Source of the DNA: Alphaproteobacteria bacterium | Lineage (GTDB): Bacteria; Pseudomonadota; Alphaproteobacteria; Acetobacterales; Acetobacteraceae | DNA: 64,000 nt | Assembly: GCA_017307285.1 (NCBI GenBank) | Contig: JAFKFI010000055.1 | Location: forward strand, 1-64,000 | Direction: 5' to 3' | Shown here: one piece after another, positions 44,253 through 53,308 of the stretch | Layout of the letters: the number at the start of each line of letters is the position of its first letter | Position numbering within the stretch: the first letter of the stretch is position 1 | Notes under the pieces: generated by a model | Databases searched by the model: none | What the model saw: only the letters and a program-made list of their open reading frames with translations | What the model was told of the DNA's origin: nothing | Position numbers and translations under genes: made by a program

Positions 44253-45245
44253 GTGATCGCTGCCGTTATCGAACCACCACCCGGCGACCTGAAGCTCGCG
44301 CAGCGCACCGGCCAGGATGCCGCCGCGGCCGCGGCGGCCGATCACGCGGCACGACACTGGGTGAGCGACCAGGCGGGCCCCCTGCGGCCCGGATCGGAGG
44401 CGCACAAGCTGGCAGTCACGCGGATGTTCCGCGAGACCTTCAACCCGTACAAGCCGACCATCATCGACTGGCCTGTCCTCGGCGACGAGGAGCGCAACCG
44501 ACTGATCAGCCTGCCGATCTGGGACATCGCGGTGCAGACCGAGGGCAAGGCGCGCATCCGGATGCTGTCATACGCCTATGGCCTGTCCGACCCGGCGTGG
44601 CGCGAAGCCATTGAACTGAACGGCTGGGAGGAGGGCCGGCACAAGACCGTTCTGTCCAATCTCGTGGCCGCCTATGGCATCACATTGGAGCCCGAGCCGG
44701 CCTACCCCCCGCCGCGCAATGCGGAATGGGCCTACCTCGTCACGGGTTTCAGCGAGTGCATCGACAGCTTCTTCGCCTTCGGCCTGTTCGCGATGGCGCA
44801 GCGCTCCGGGTTCTTTCCCCCCGAGCTGGTCGACACCTTCGAGCCGGTGATGCAGGAAGAATGCCGGCACATTCTCCTGTTCGCCAACTGGCTCGCCTGG
44901 CATCGACGCACCATACCGTGGTGGCGTCGCGTCGGGTTCGAGCTGCGCGTCGCCGCCGCTTGGGTGTTCCTGGGGTGGGAGCGCATCGGGTTGGCTCGGG
45001 GCATGGACGACGGAGCCGGCAACAAGGGCAAGCCGCAAGACAACAACTTCACCGTGAGCGGCACCAAGGCGGTCAGCAACGTGGATATCAGTATCCGCGA
45101 GCTGATGGAGCTCTGCCTGGCGGAGAACGACCGCCGCTTCGCCGGCTACGACGAGCGGCTGGCGCGGCCGACGACGATGCCCAGCCTGGTCCGCCTTGCT
45201 TGCCGCTTCATGCGCCGGCCACGCCCTCGCGACCGCACGGGCTGA
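44253..45245 (+). CDS. Ferritin-like di-iron protein
   Basis: 330 aa from a GTG start. Residues 85-230 carry a four-helix ferritin-like core with a complete di-iron ligand set in canonical order: Glu97 (AVQTEGKAR), Glu127 and His130 (GWEEGRHK), Glu168 (TGFSECID), Glu203 and His206 (MQEECRHI). This E-ExxH-E-ExxH layout is that of bacterial multicomponent and AurF-like oxygenases and of rubrerythrin-type proteins. The C-terminal 100 residues include NNFTVSGTKAVSNVDISIRE and a basic tail. It precedes the GH15 gene by 54 bases. The reaction is unknown. Confidence 0.75.
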   Translation: MIAAVIEPPPGDLKLAQRTGQDAAAAAAADHAARHWVSDQAGPLRPGSEAHKLAVTRMFRETFNPYKPTIIDWPVLGDEERNRLISLPIWDIAVQTEGKARIRMLSYAYGLSDPAWREAIELNGWEEGRHKTVLSNLVAAYGITLEPEPAYPPPRNAEWAYLVTGFSECIDSFFAFGLFAMAQRSGFFPPELVDTFEPVMQEECRHILLFANWLAWHRRTIPWWRRVGFELRVAAAWVFLGWERIGLARGMDDGAGNKGKPQDNNFTVSGTKAVSNVDISIRELMELCLAENDRRFAGYDERLARPTTMPSLVRLACRFMRRPRPRDRTG

Positions 45246-45299
45246 TCTTTCATCGTCGCGTTTCGTTGTTTGACGCGATCCACACGAGGGATACGCATC

Positions 45300-47114
45300 G
45301 TGCAGCCACGCATCGAGGACTATGCGCTGATCGGCGATTGCGAAACCGCCGGGCTGGTAGGCCGGAATGGCTCGCTCGACTGGCTCTGCTGGCCACGCTT
45401 TGACAGCCCGGCGTGCTTCGCGGCCTTGCTCGGCGGCAAGGAGCATGGACGATGGCTCATCGCGCCCACCGGCGAGATCGCGCGGACCAGCCGCGCCTAC
45501 CGGCGCGACACGCTGATCCTGGAGACCCATTTCGAGACCGCAGACGGCGCCGTTCTCCTGAGCGATTTCATGCCGTTGCGCGGCGCCAACTCGGACGTGG
45601 TGCGGCGGGTCACCGGCCTCAGCGGCCGGGTGTCGATGTGTTTCGATCTCACCATCCGCTTCGACTACGGCCGATCGGTGCCCTGGATGAGCCGGCTCGA
45701 GGATGGCAGCCTGCGCGCGATCGCCGGGCCGCATATGCTGGTGCTGAAATCCGACATTGCGGTGCGGGGCAAGGACCTGTCGACGGTCGGCGAGTTCGTC
45801 ATCGGGCGGGGCGAGAAGGCCGACTTCATCCTGACCTATGGGCCGTCGCATCTGCCGCCGCCGCCGCCGATCGACCCCGAGCAGGCCCTGGCGGACACCG
45901 AGGCGTACTGGCGTGGCTGGGCCGGTCGCTGCACCCTCGGGGAGGGCGCCTGGGGCGACGCGGTACGCCGCTCGCTCATCACGCTCAAGGCGCTCACCTA
46001 TCGGCCGACCGGCGGCATCGTCGCCGCCGCGACCACGTCGCTGCCCGAGCTGATCGGCGGCGAGCGCAACTGGGACTATCGGTTCTGCTGGCTGCGCGAT
46101 GCCACCTTCACCCTGCTCGCGTTGATGGGCGGCGGCTACTACGACGAGGCGCGGGACTGGCGCGACTGGCTGGTGCGTGCCGCCGCCGGCAGCCCATCGC
46201 AAATCCAGATCATGTACGGCCTGGCCGGCGAGCGGGATCTCCCCGAGCGCATCCTGCCGTGGCTGCCGGGGCATGCCGGCTCGAAGCCCGTCCGCATCGG
46301 CAACGCGGCGGCCGACCAGCTGCAGCTCGACGTGTTCGGGGAAGTGGCCGACGCCTTGCACATGGCGCGCAAAAGCGCGCTGGCACCGAGCGCGGTTGCC
46401 TGGCAGCTCGAACGCGCGCTGACCGAGCATCTCGAGCAAGTCTGGTTCCTGCCGGATGAGGGAATTTGGGAAGTACGCGGCCCGCGCCGTTGCTTCACCC
46501 ACTCCAAGGTGATGGCGTGGGTGGCGTTCGACCGGGCAGTGAAGGCGGTCGAGGGGTTCGGCCTGGAGGGTCCGGTGGCGCGCTGGCGCGCGCTGCGCGA
46601 CCGCATTCACGCGGAGGTTTGCGACAACGCCTACGACGCCAAGCTCGGCAGCTTCATGCAGTCCTATGGCGGTACGGAGCTCGATGCCAGCTTGCTGCTG
46701 ATGCCGCTGGTTGGATTTCTTCCGCCGGACGATCCGCGCGTGCGCGGCACGGTCGAGGCGATCCAGCGGCGATTGGCGGTGGACGGCCTGCTGCTGCGCT
46801 ACGACACCGGCGCGACGGACGATGGGCTGCCGCCCGGCGAGGGCGCTTTTCTCGCCTGCAGCTTCTGGCTCGCCGACAATCTGGTACTGCAGGGGCGCTA
46901 TGCCGAGGCGCAGTCGCTGTTCGAGCAGCTGCTAGCGCTGCGCAACGATGTCGGTCTGCTCGCCGAGGAATACGATCCGCGCGCCCGCCGAATGCTGGGC
47001 AATTTCCCGCAAGCATTCTCCCACGTGGCGCTGGTCAACACCGCGCTGAACCTGACCCGCATGGCCGGCCCGGCCGAGCAGCGAGGCGAAAGCGAGTCGG
47101 CGCTTCGGGGATAG
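45300..47114 (+). CDS. GH15 family glycoside hydrolase (glucoamylase or trehalase)
   Basis: 604-aa (alpha/alpha)6-barrel hydrolase. The N-terminal beta domain opens RIEDYALIGDCETAGLVGRN and includes GSLDWLCWPRFDSPACFA. The barrel carries NWDYRFCWLRDATFTLLAL (257-275), GNAAADQLQLDVFGEVADAL, and EEYDPRARR with the likely catalytic base. There is no signal peptide, so it is cytoplasmic. Members of this clade are either glucoamylases or acid trehalases; the trehalose operon at the left end makes trehalase attractive but does not decide it. GTG 45300 with GAGGG upstream is preferred over the TTG at 45270. Confidence 0.88.
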   Translation: MQPRIEDYALIGDCETAGLVGRNGSLDWLCWPRFDSPACFAALLGGKEHGRWLIAPTGEIARTSRAYRRDTLILETHFETADGAVLLSDFMPLRGANSDVVRRVTGLSGRVSMCFDLTIRFDYGRSVPWMSRLEDGSLRAIAGPHMLVLKSDIAVRGKDLSTVGEFVIGRGEKADFILTYGPSHLPPPPPIDPEQALADTEAYWRGWAGRCTLGEGAWGDAVRRSLITLKALTYRPTGGIVAAATTSLPELIGGERNWDYRFCWLRDATFTLLALMGGGYYDEARDWRDWLVRAAAGSPSQIQIMYGLAGERDLPERILPWLPGHAGSKPVRIGNAAADQLQLDVFGEVADALHMARKSALAPSAVAWQLERALTEHLEQVWFLPDEGIWEVRGPRRCFTHSKVMAWVAFDRAVKAVEGFGLEGPVARWRALRDRIHAEVCDNAYDAKLGSFMQSYGGTELDASLLLMPLVGFLPPDDPRVRGTVEAIQRRLAVDGLLLRYDTGATDDGLPPGEGAFLACSFWLADNLVLQGRYAEAQSLFEQLLALRNDVGLLAEEYDPRARRMLGNFPQAFSHVALVNTALNLTRMAGPAEQRGESESALRG

Positions 47115-47219
47115 GCGTTTCCACAATTCGCGCTACGCTATGGCGTCAGCAAATCGATTTCCAGAAAGTGTGCGCAGTGCCGGCGCGCATTGCGCCAGCG
47201 GGAAACAACGGGGGAACGC

Positions 47220-48614
47220 ATGGCTGATCCACACTACGACACGATCGTCGAGGTGTCCGACGCACTGCGCGAGCGGCGGCTGTCGCCGGTGGAGCTCACG
47301 CGGGCGATGCTGGACCGAATCGCTGCTCTGGACCCCAAGCTGCACGCTTACGCGCTGGTCACGCCCGACCTCGCGCTCGAGCAGGCGCGGCGGGCCGAGG
47401 CTGAGATCGCGCAGGGAAACTATCGCGGGCGGCTGCATGGCGTGCCCATCGCGGTCAAGGATCTGTGCCACACCGCGGGCATCTCGACGGCTGCGGGCAT
47501 GACGGTGCATGCCGACTTCAAGCCGGAGCACGATGCCACCGTGGTTCGCCGGCTCGCCGAGGCCGGGGCGGTGCTGCTCGGCAAACTGCAACTCACCGAG
47601 GGCGCGTTCTCCGAGCATCACCCGACCATCGAGGCGCCGCGCAATCCGTGGAACGGAGCGCATTGGTCGGGCGCGTCGTCGAGCGGCTCGGGCGTTGCGA
47701 CAGCGGCGGGGCTATGCTTCGGCTCGCTCGGCAGCGACACTGGCGGCTCGATCCGTTTTCCATCGGCGGCGAATGGAATTACCGGGCTGAAGCCGACCTG
47801 GGGTCGCGTGAGCCGGTACGGCGTGTTCGCGCTCGCCGACAGTCTTGACCATATCGGGCCGATGACGCGGAGCGCGGCCGATGCGGGCATCATGCTGGGC
47901 GCCATCGCCGGCGCTGACCCGAATGATCCGACCGCGTTGGCCGCACCGGTACCTGACTATCTGGCGGGCATCGATGCTGGTGTGCGGGGCGTACGGATCG
48001 GCGTCGATCCGCGCTATAATGGCGAGAACACCGACCCGAGCGTGACCGCGATTCTCGCCGCCGTGCGCCAGGTACTGGAGGGAGCCGGCGCTGCGTTCCG
48101 CGAGGTGGCATTCCCCTCGCCCGACGCGGTGATCGCTGGATGGGTGCCGCTATGCGGCGTGGAGACGGCGATCGCGCACGAGGCGACGTATCCCGCACGC
48201 GCGGAGGAGTACGGACCGGCGCTGCGGAAGCTGCTCGATGTTGGGCGTGGCGTGGACGCGATGCAGCTGATGAAGATTCAGCACGCCCGCCTCGTGTTCT
48301 CTGGGGCGCTGTCGCAGCTGTTCGAGACCATCGATCTGCTGCTCGTCCCGGTGCATCCCTTCGCCGACCTGACGATCGAGCGCAAGACCACCTTGCTGAA
48401 CTCGGCCGAAGGATTGGTCGGCGCGTTGCGCTACACCGCGCCGTTCGACATGTCAGGGAGCCCGACGATCACCTTGCCAGGCGGCTTCACCGCCGACGGG
48501 CTGCCGATCGGATTCCAGCTCGTCGGCCGGCATCTCGACGAGGCGCTGCTGGTGCGCGCAGGACATGCGTATCAGCAGGCGACGGACTGGCACCGCCGCC
48601 ATCCGCCGGTGTGA
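47220..48614 (+). CDS. Amidase signature family protein
   Basis: 464-aa serine amidase with the Ser-cisSer-Lys triad: Lys80 in GVPIAVKD, the cis-Ser in WSGASSSGSGVA (150-160), and nucleophile Ser177 in GSDTGGSIRFP. PGGFTADGLPIGFQLVG near the C terminus is a further family mark. The sequence is GatA-like in layout, but no gatB or gatC is adjacent, so a catabolic or detoxifying amidase is more likely than the tRNA amidotransferase. It follows the GH15 gene by 105 bases. The substrate is unknown. Confidence 0.87.
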   Translation: MADPHYDTIVEVSDALRERRLSPVELTRAMLDRIAALDPKLHAYALVTPDLALEQARRAEAEIAQGNYRGRLHGVPIAVKDLCHTAGISTAAGMTVHADFKPEHDATVVRRLAEAGAVLLGKLQLTEGAFSEHHPTIEAPRNPWNGAHWSGASSSGSGVATAAGLCFGSLGSDTGGSIRFPSAANGITGLKPTWGRVSRYGVFALADSLDHIGPMTRSAADAGIMLGAIAGADPNDPTALAAPVPDYLAGIDAGVRGVRIGVDPRYNGENTDPSVTAILAAVRQVLEGAGAAFREVAFPSPDAVIAGWVPLCGVETAIAHEATYPARAEEYGPALRKLLDVGRGVDAMQLMKIQHARLVFSGALSQLFETIDLLLVPVHPFADLTIERKTTLLNSAEGLVGALRYTAPFDMSGSPTITLPGGFTADGLPIGFQLVGRHLDEALLVRAGHAYQQATDWHRRHPPV

Positions 48615-48618
48615 TATT

Positions 48619-48672
48619 GGCGGACTGAAGTCCGCCCTACGCCTCGGTGCGTAGGGCGGAATTCATTCCGCC
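48619..48672. terminator. REP-like hairpin, second copy of the 9637 element
   Basis: The TCCGCCCTACGC / GCGTAGGGCGGA stem around a CTCGGT loop (about 48625-48665) is extended by outer arms GGCGGA (48619-48624) and TCCGCC (48667-48672). The core and the GGAATTCA flank are shared with 9637-9677. It lies between the convergent amidase and molybdoenzyme genes, the same setting as the first copy. It probably acts as a bidirectional terminator. Confidence 0.75.
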
Positions 48673-48679
48673 GGCTGGC

Positions 48680-50974
48680 TTACGTCGACAGCTGATCGCC
48701 AATCGGCATCCGGCGGAGCCGCTTGCCGGTCGCGGCGAAGATCGCATTGCACAGGGCCGGCGCGAAGGGCGGCACGCCGGGTTCGCCGACGCCGCTCGAC
48801 GGGATGTCGATAGTGGCGGGGACGATGTGCACGTGCGTCGCGAGCGGCGACTCGTTGATGCGGGCGACCTGGAACGTGTCGAAATTGCCCTGCTGCGCGC
48901 GGCCGTTCTTGAAGGTGATCTCTCCATATTTAGCGAGGCTCAGCCCCATCACCGCAGCACCCTCGATCTGCGACTGGATGCGCTCCGGGTTGACGTGGAA
49001 GCCGCAATCGATCGCGGTATCGACGCGCGGGATCGTCAGGTTGCCCTTATCGTCGACGACGACGTGTACCACGGTCGCGACGTAGCTGAGGAAGCTGCGA
49101 TGCGCCGCGATGCCCATGCCCTGCCCCTTCGGCAGGGTCTTGCCCCAGCCCGCCTGCTGTGCGGCCAGTTCGGCGACGTGCTTCAGCCGCGCCGTGTCGA
49201 TCGGATAAGTCTCGACTGGGTCGCCGTAGTTCCAGAACTTCTCGACCTTCTTGCTCATGTCGATCTTGCGATCGGGGCCGATCATCTCGATCAGCACGTC
49301 CTTGGGATCGCGCCCGAGCGCGTGGGCGATCTCCGCCACCATCGACTGCACCGCGAAGCCATGCGGGATGTTGGAGACCGAGCGGAACCAGCCGATGCGC
49401 GTATGAGCCGCCGCCTCGCCGTTCTCGCAGCGGAGATTGGCGATGGCGAACGGCACATCCACCACACCCATGCCGAGCTCGAAGGATTGCTCGTGCTTGG
49501 GATCTGGCCCGAAGGTCGAGCCGATGGTCGGCGCGACGGTGCGGTGGCGCCAGGCGATCACCTTGCCGTTGGCGTCGAGCCCCGCGTCGATCCGCTCGCA
49601 CGAGACCGTGTGGTAGAAGTCGTGCTGGATGTCGTCTTCGCGCGTCCAGTTCACCTGCACCGGCGCGCCGATCATCTTCGACAGCAGCGCCGCTTCCATC
49701 GCGTAGTCCCATTTCGACTTGCGGCCGAAGGCGCCGCCGAGCAGCGTGACGTTGACCGTCACGTCCTTGTCGGGAATGCCGAGCACCTTGGCGATGTCCT
49801 CGCGCGTGCCGCCGGGGCTTTGCAGCGGCGCCCACACCTCGCATTTGCCGTTGGCGAAATGCGCCGTCGCCGTGGGCGGCTCCATGCTCGCGTGCGCGAG
49901 ATGCGGCAGGTAGTATTCGGCGGTGATGACGCGCGCCGCCGATTTGAGCGCCGCCTCGGCGTCACCGTCGTTGCGAACAACGTTGCCGGGCTTGCTGGCC
50001 GTCTCGTGCATGGCCTTGCGATAGGCGTCGGAATCGTAGGTCTTGTTCGGGCCGTCGTCCCAGACGATCTTTAGCGCGTCGCGTCCCATGATCGCGGCAC
50101 CGGTGTTGCGCGCGATCACCGCGACGCCGCCGAGCGGCATGAACTTGGAGGGCCAGGGCCACGCCTGCACCTGCTCCACCCGCTCCACGCCCGGCACGGC
50201 GAGCGCGTCCTTCGCATCGAATGAAACCAGCTTGCCGCCGACCACCGGCGGGCGGGCGATCACGGCGAACTTCATGCCGGGAACCCGCGCGTCGATCCCG
50301 TACGTCGCGCGTCCGGTGGTGATGTTGAACAGGTCGACGATGGAGACATTGCCCTTGCCGACATAGCGGTAGGTGGCAGGGTCCTTCAGCTTGAGCGCGT
50401 CCGGCGCCGGTACCGGCAGCGCGCTCGCCGCCGTCGCCAGCTCGCCATAACCGAGCTTCCGGCCCGTGGCGCTGTGCACCACCTCGTGGTTGGCCGCCTT
50501 CACCGTGGCGACGTCGACGCCCCACTGCTTGGCGGCGGCGGCTTCCAGCATCATCCGCATCGCGGCGCCGCATTGCTGCATCGGCTGCAGGAAGTGGCGG
50601 ATGCTGCGCGAGCCGTCGGTGTCCTGGTTGCCGTAGCGCTGCTCGTCGCCTGGCGCCTGCACGACGTGTACGCGGCCCCAGTCCGCATCCATCTCCTCGG
50701 CGACAACCATCGGCAGGCTGGTGCGGGGGCCGGTACCCATCTCGGCGCGGTGCGCGACGATGGTGACGAGCCCGCTCGGGTCGATGGCGATGAACACGTG
50801 CGGATTGTTCACCGTGCCGCCCGGCATCTGGGCGGCGCCGGTGGCCCAGGCGGCGAGCGCCCGCCCCGGCAGCGCGGAGGTGGCGATCACCAAGGCGCCC
50901 GAGGCCACGATGCCCTTCATCACGAAACGGCGACTGACGTTCTCGATCGGATTAAACCTGGCGATGTGCGTCAT
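48680..50974 (-). CDS. iorB: Molybdenum hydroxylase large subunit, isoquinoline 1-oxidoreductase beta-like
   Basis: 764-aa molybdopterin-cytosine-dinucleotide subunit of the xanthine dehydrogenase superfamily, IorB/aldehyde-oxidase type. A Tat signal is present (SRRFVMKG at 14-21, followed by a hydrophobic stretch ending near ALAAW), so the enzyme is exported folded. Landmarks: VAHRAEMGTGPRTSLPMVVA, FMPLGGVAVIARNTGAA, MEPPTATAHF, LGGAFGRKSKWDYAMEAALL, and the C-terminal SSGVGEPGVPPFAPALCNAI with the presumed active-site Glu. It starts 3 bases after the iron-sulfur subunit gene. The substrate may be an aldehyde or N-heterocycle. Confidence 0.9.
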   Translation of the reverse strand: MTHIARFNPIENVSRRFVMKGIVASGALVIATSALPGRALAAWATGAAQMPGGTVNNPHVFIAIDPSGLVTIVAHRAEMGTGPRTSLPMVVAEEMDADWGRVHVVQAPGDEQRYGNQDTDGSRSIRHFLQPMQQCGAAMRMMLEAAAAKQWGVDVATVKAANHEVVHSATGRKLGYGELATAASALPVPAPDALKLKDPATYRYVGKGNVSIVDLFNITTGRATYGIDARVPGMKFAVIARPPVVGGKLVSFDAKDALAVPGVERVEQVQAWPWPSKFMPLGGVAVIARNTGAAIMGRDALKIVWDDGPNKTYDSDAYRKAMHETASKPGNVVRNDGDAEAALKSAARVITAEYYLPHLAHASMEPPTATAHFANGKCEVWAPLQSPGGTREDIAKVLGIPDKDVTVNVTLLGGAFGRKSKWDYAMEAALLSKMIGAPVQVNWTREDDIQHDFYHTVSCERIDAGLDANGKVIAWRHRTVAPTIGSTFGPDPKHEQSFELGMGVVDVPFAIANLRCENGEAAAHTRIGWFRSVSNIPHGFAVQSMVAEIAHALGRDPKDVLIEMIGPDRKIDMSKKVEKFWNYGDPVETYPIDTARLKHVAELAAQQAGWGKTLPKGQGMGIAAHRSFLSYVATVVHVVVDDKGNLTIPRVDTAIDCGFHVNPERIQSQIEGAAVMGLSLAKYGEITFKNGRAQQGNFDTFQVARINESPLATHVHIVPATIDIPSSGVGEPGVPPFAPALCNAIFAATGKRLRRMPIGDQLST

Positions 50975-50977
50975 GGC

Positions 50978-51430
50978 CTACACTCCCGTCGAGGCCAGCC
51001 GTACCGCGGCCGCGATGCGCTGATAGCAACCGCAGCGGCAGATATTGCCGGCCATCGCGTCATTGATCTCGGCGTCGGAGGGCTTCGGGTTCTGCTGCAG
51101 CAGAGCCGCTGCCTGCATGATCTGCCCGGCCTGGCAGTAGCCGCATTGCGGCACGTTGACCTGCCGCCACGCCTTCTGCACCGGGTGGTTGCCCTCGGGA
51201 TGCAGCCCCTCGATGGTGACGATCTCATGGCCGGCGGCGTCGCTCACCACCATGCCGCAGGAGCGTACCGCCTGCCCGTCGATATGCACGGTGCAGGCAC
51301 CGCACAGCGCGGCGCCGCAGCCGAACTTGGTCCCTGTCAGCCCAAATTCGTCGCGCAACACCCAGAGCAGCGGCACGGACGGATTGCCGTCGTAGCTATG
51401 CTCCTGCCCGTTCACACGTAGAGTAATCAT
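50978..51430 (-). CDS. iorA: Two-[2Fe-2S] subunit of the molybdenum hydroxylase
   Basis: 150-aa electron-transfer subunit, isoquinoline 1-oxidoreductase alpha-like. The plant-ferredoxin-type cluster uses Cys38, Cys43, Cys46 and Cys58 ([17 protein letters not shown]). The helical-domain cluster uses Cys96, Cys99, Cys131 and Cys133 ([16 protein letters not shown]). It has no signal peptide and would be carried out by the Tat signal of its partner. ATG 51430 is preceded by GGGGAGG. It is co-transcribed with the large subunit, and 70 bases separate it from the PQQ dehydrogenase gene upstream. Confidence 0.93.
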   Translation of the reverse strand: MITLRVNGQEHSYDGNPSVPLLWVLRDEFGLTGTKFGCGAALCGACTVHIDGQAVRSCGMVVSDAAGHEIVTIEGLHPEGNHPVQKAWRQVNVPQCGYCQAGQIMQAAALLQQNPKPSDAEINDAMAGNICRCGCYQRIAAAVRLASTGV

Positions 51431-51500
51431 GCTGATGCCTCCCCTGGGCTCGCTGGCCGCCGGGCCGCGCACTGCGAGACCCGGCCCGACCAGTGCCGCG

Positions 51501-53240
51501 TTACTCGTGCTTCACCGCGAAAACCCATACCACGCCGCCTTGCGGCACGTCGGGGTCGACCTTCATGCTGGTCTTCGCGAGCATGTCCTGGATGCGCTGC
51601 GCGTCGACGCCCCACCCCGACTGGATCGCGATGTACTCCGTACCGTCCACCTCGTACGCCACCGGCATTCCCATGATACCGGAATTGGTCTTCTGCTCCC
51701 ACAGAACCTTGCCCGTCTTGGCGTCGAAGGCGCGGAACATGCGGTCGTTGGTGCCGCCGACGAACACCAAGTCACCGCCGGTCGAGAGCACCGAGGCGAA
51801 GAGCTGCGAGCCCGTGAAGGGATGCACCCAGGCCTGCTTGCCGGTCGAGACGTCCCAAGCCTGCAGCTCGCCGATATGGTCGGCGCCCGGCAGCAGCTTG
51901 GCATTGTCGGCATCGGCACCGAGCCAGAGCTGGCCGACCACCAGCTTCTCCTTCTTGCCTTCCAGCTGCTCGCACATGTTGTTGTTGGCCGGGATGTAGA
52001 GCAGATGCGTCTCGTTGCTGTACGACGCGGCCGGCCAATCTTTGCCGCCCCATAGCGACGGACAGAACGAGACGTCCTTGCCAGTGGTCGGCTTGTGTTC
52101 GGGATCGACCGTCGGCCGCCCGGTCTTGGCGTCGATGCTCTTGAAGGCGTTCTGGCCGACGAACGGCTTGCCGTAGACGAAGCCGATCTGGCCTTCGTCC
52201 ATCTGCTTCAGCACCCAGAGATAGCCGTCGCGCCCAGGATGCACGAGCGCGTCGAACGGCTGGCCGCCGTTGTAGCTCATGTTGATGAGCATGGGGCTGT
52301 CGATCTCGTCCCAGTCCCACGAATCGTTCTGGTGGTACTGGTGATAGCCGACGATCTTACCGGTGTCCGGATCGAGCGCGATCACCGAGCTGGTGTAGAG
52401 ATTGTCGCCGGGGTGCTGGTCGCCCGGCCAGGGAGCGGCATTGCCGACGCCCCAGTAGGCGATGTTGCGCTTCGGATCGTAGGTGCCGGTGATCCACACC
52501 GAGCCGCCGCCGGTCTTCCAGTCATCGCCCCGCCAGGTGTCGTGGCCAGGCTCGCCGGGGCCGGGGATGGTGTAGGTGCGCCACAGCTCCTTGCCGGTGT
52601 CGGCGTCGAACGCCGCGACGTAGCCGCGCACGCCGAACTCGCCGCCCGAGCCGCCCACCATGACCTTGCCGTTCACCACCAACGGCTCCAGCGTCATGTA
52701 CTGGCCCTTCTTGTAGTCCTGTACCTTGGTGTTCCACAGCTCCTTGCCGGTCTTGGCGTCGATCGCGATGAGGTGGTCGTCCGTCGCGGCGAGGAACAGC
52801 TTGTCCTGCCACATCGCGACGCCGCGGCTGGTCGGGTGCAGCTGGAATAGATCTTCCGGCAGCTGGTGCTTGTAGCGCCAGATCGGATCGCCGGTCTTGG
52901 CGTTCAGCGCGAGGACCTGGCCGTAGGGCGTGGCGACGAACATGACGCCATTGTTGACCATCGGCGGCGCCTCGTGCCCCTCGATCACACCCGTCGAGAA
53001 TGTCCAGACCGGGACAAGGTTCTTCACATTGGTGGTGTTGATCTGCTTCAGCGGGCTGAAGCCGTGCCCGTCATAGGTTCGCCGGTAGAGCAGCCAGTTG
53101 CCCGGTTCGGGATTTTCCAGCCGTTGCTTCGTGACTGGCGCGTAGTTCGTCACTTCGGCCGCAATCGCCGGAGCGGCGAACACACTGCCCAGCAGGCTCG
53201 CGGCAAACGCGAACTTGACGCCCTTACCGATGAATCCCAT
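51501..53240 (-). CDS. PQQ-dependent alcohol dehydrogenase (methanol/ethanol family)
   Basis: 579-aa periplasmic quinoprotein with a Sec signal ending near residue 28 (APAIAAE) and an eight-bladed propeller showing repeats such as [20 protein letters not shown] and [10 protein letters not shown]. Metal and active-site residues: Glu201 (GGEFGVRGY), Asn267 (GVGNAAPW), Asp309 with a second Asp311 in SWDWDEID. The extra Asp two places after the catalytic Asp is the lanthanide signature of XoxF/PedH-type enzymes. The vicinal Cys pair of methanol dehydrogenases is absent (HPTSRG stands in its place). There is no fused cytochrome domain. A Rieske gene lies immediately upstream. Confidence 0.9.
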   Translation of the reverse strand: MGFIGKGVKFAFAASLLGSVFAAPAIAAEVTNYAPVTKQRLENPEPGNWLLYRRTYDGHGFSPLKQINTTNVKNLVPVWTFSTGVIEGHEAPPMVNNGVMFVATPYGQVLALNAKTGDPIWRYKHQLPEDLFQLHPTSRGVAMWQDKLFLAATDDHLIAIDAKTGKELWNTKVQDYKKGQYMTLEPLVVNGKVMVGGSGGEFGVRGYVAAFDADTGKELWRTYTIPGPGEPGHDTWRGDDWKTGGGSVWITGTYDPKRNIAYWGVGNAAPWPGDQHPGDNLYTSSVIALDPDTGKIVGYHQYHQNDSWDWDEIDSPMLINMSYNGGQPFDALVHPGRDGYLWVLKQMDEGQIGFVYGKPFVGQNAFKSIDAKTGRPTVDPEHKPTTGKDVSFCPSLWGGKDWPAASYSNETHLLYIPANNNMCEQLEGKKEKLVVGQLWLGADADNAKLLPGADHIGELQAWDVSTGKQAWVHPFTGSQLFASVLSTGGDLVFVGGTNDRMFRAFDAKTGKVLWEQKTNSGIMGMPVAYEVDGTEYIAIQSGWGVDAQRIQDMLAKTSMKVDPDVPQGGVVWVFAVKHE

Positions 53241-53308
53241 GCCCGTTTCCCCTCGTTTTTGTAGTGATCCGTAGGCAGGTTAGAAGCCGGACCCTGTCCG
53301 GCCGGTAG

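Noticed and set aside
47220-48614. Amidase as GatA of the tRNA amidotransferase
   Set aside because: gatB and gatC are absent from the neighbourhood, and the sequence does not distinguish GatA from general amidases.
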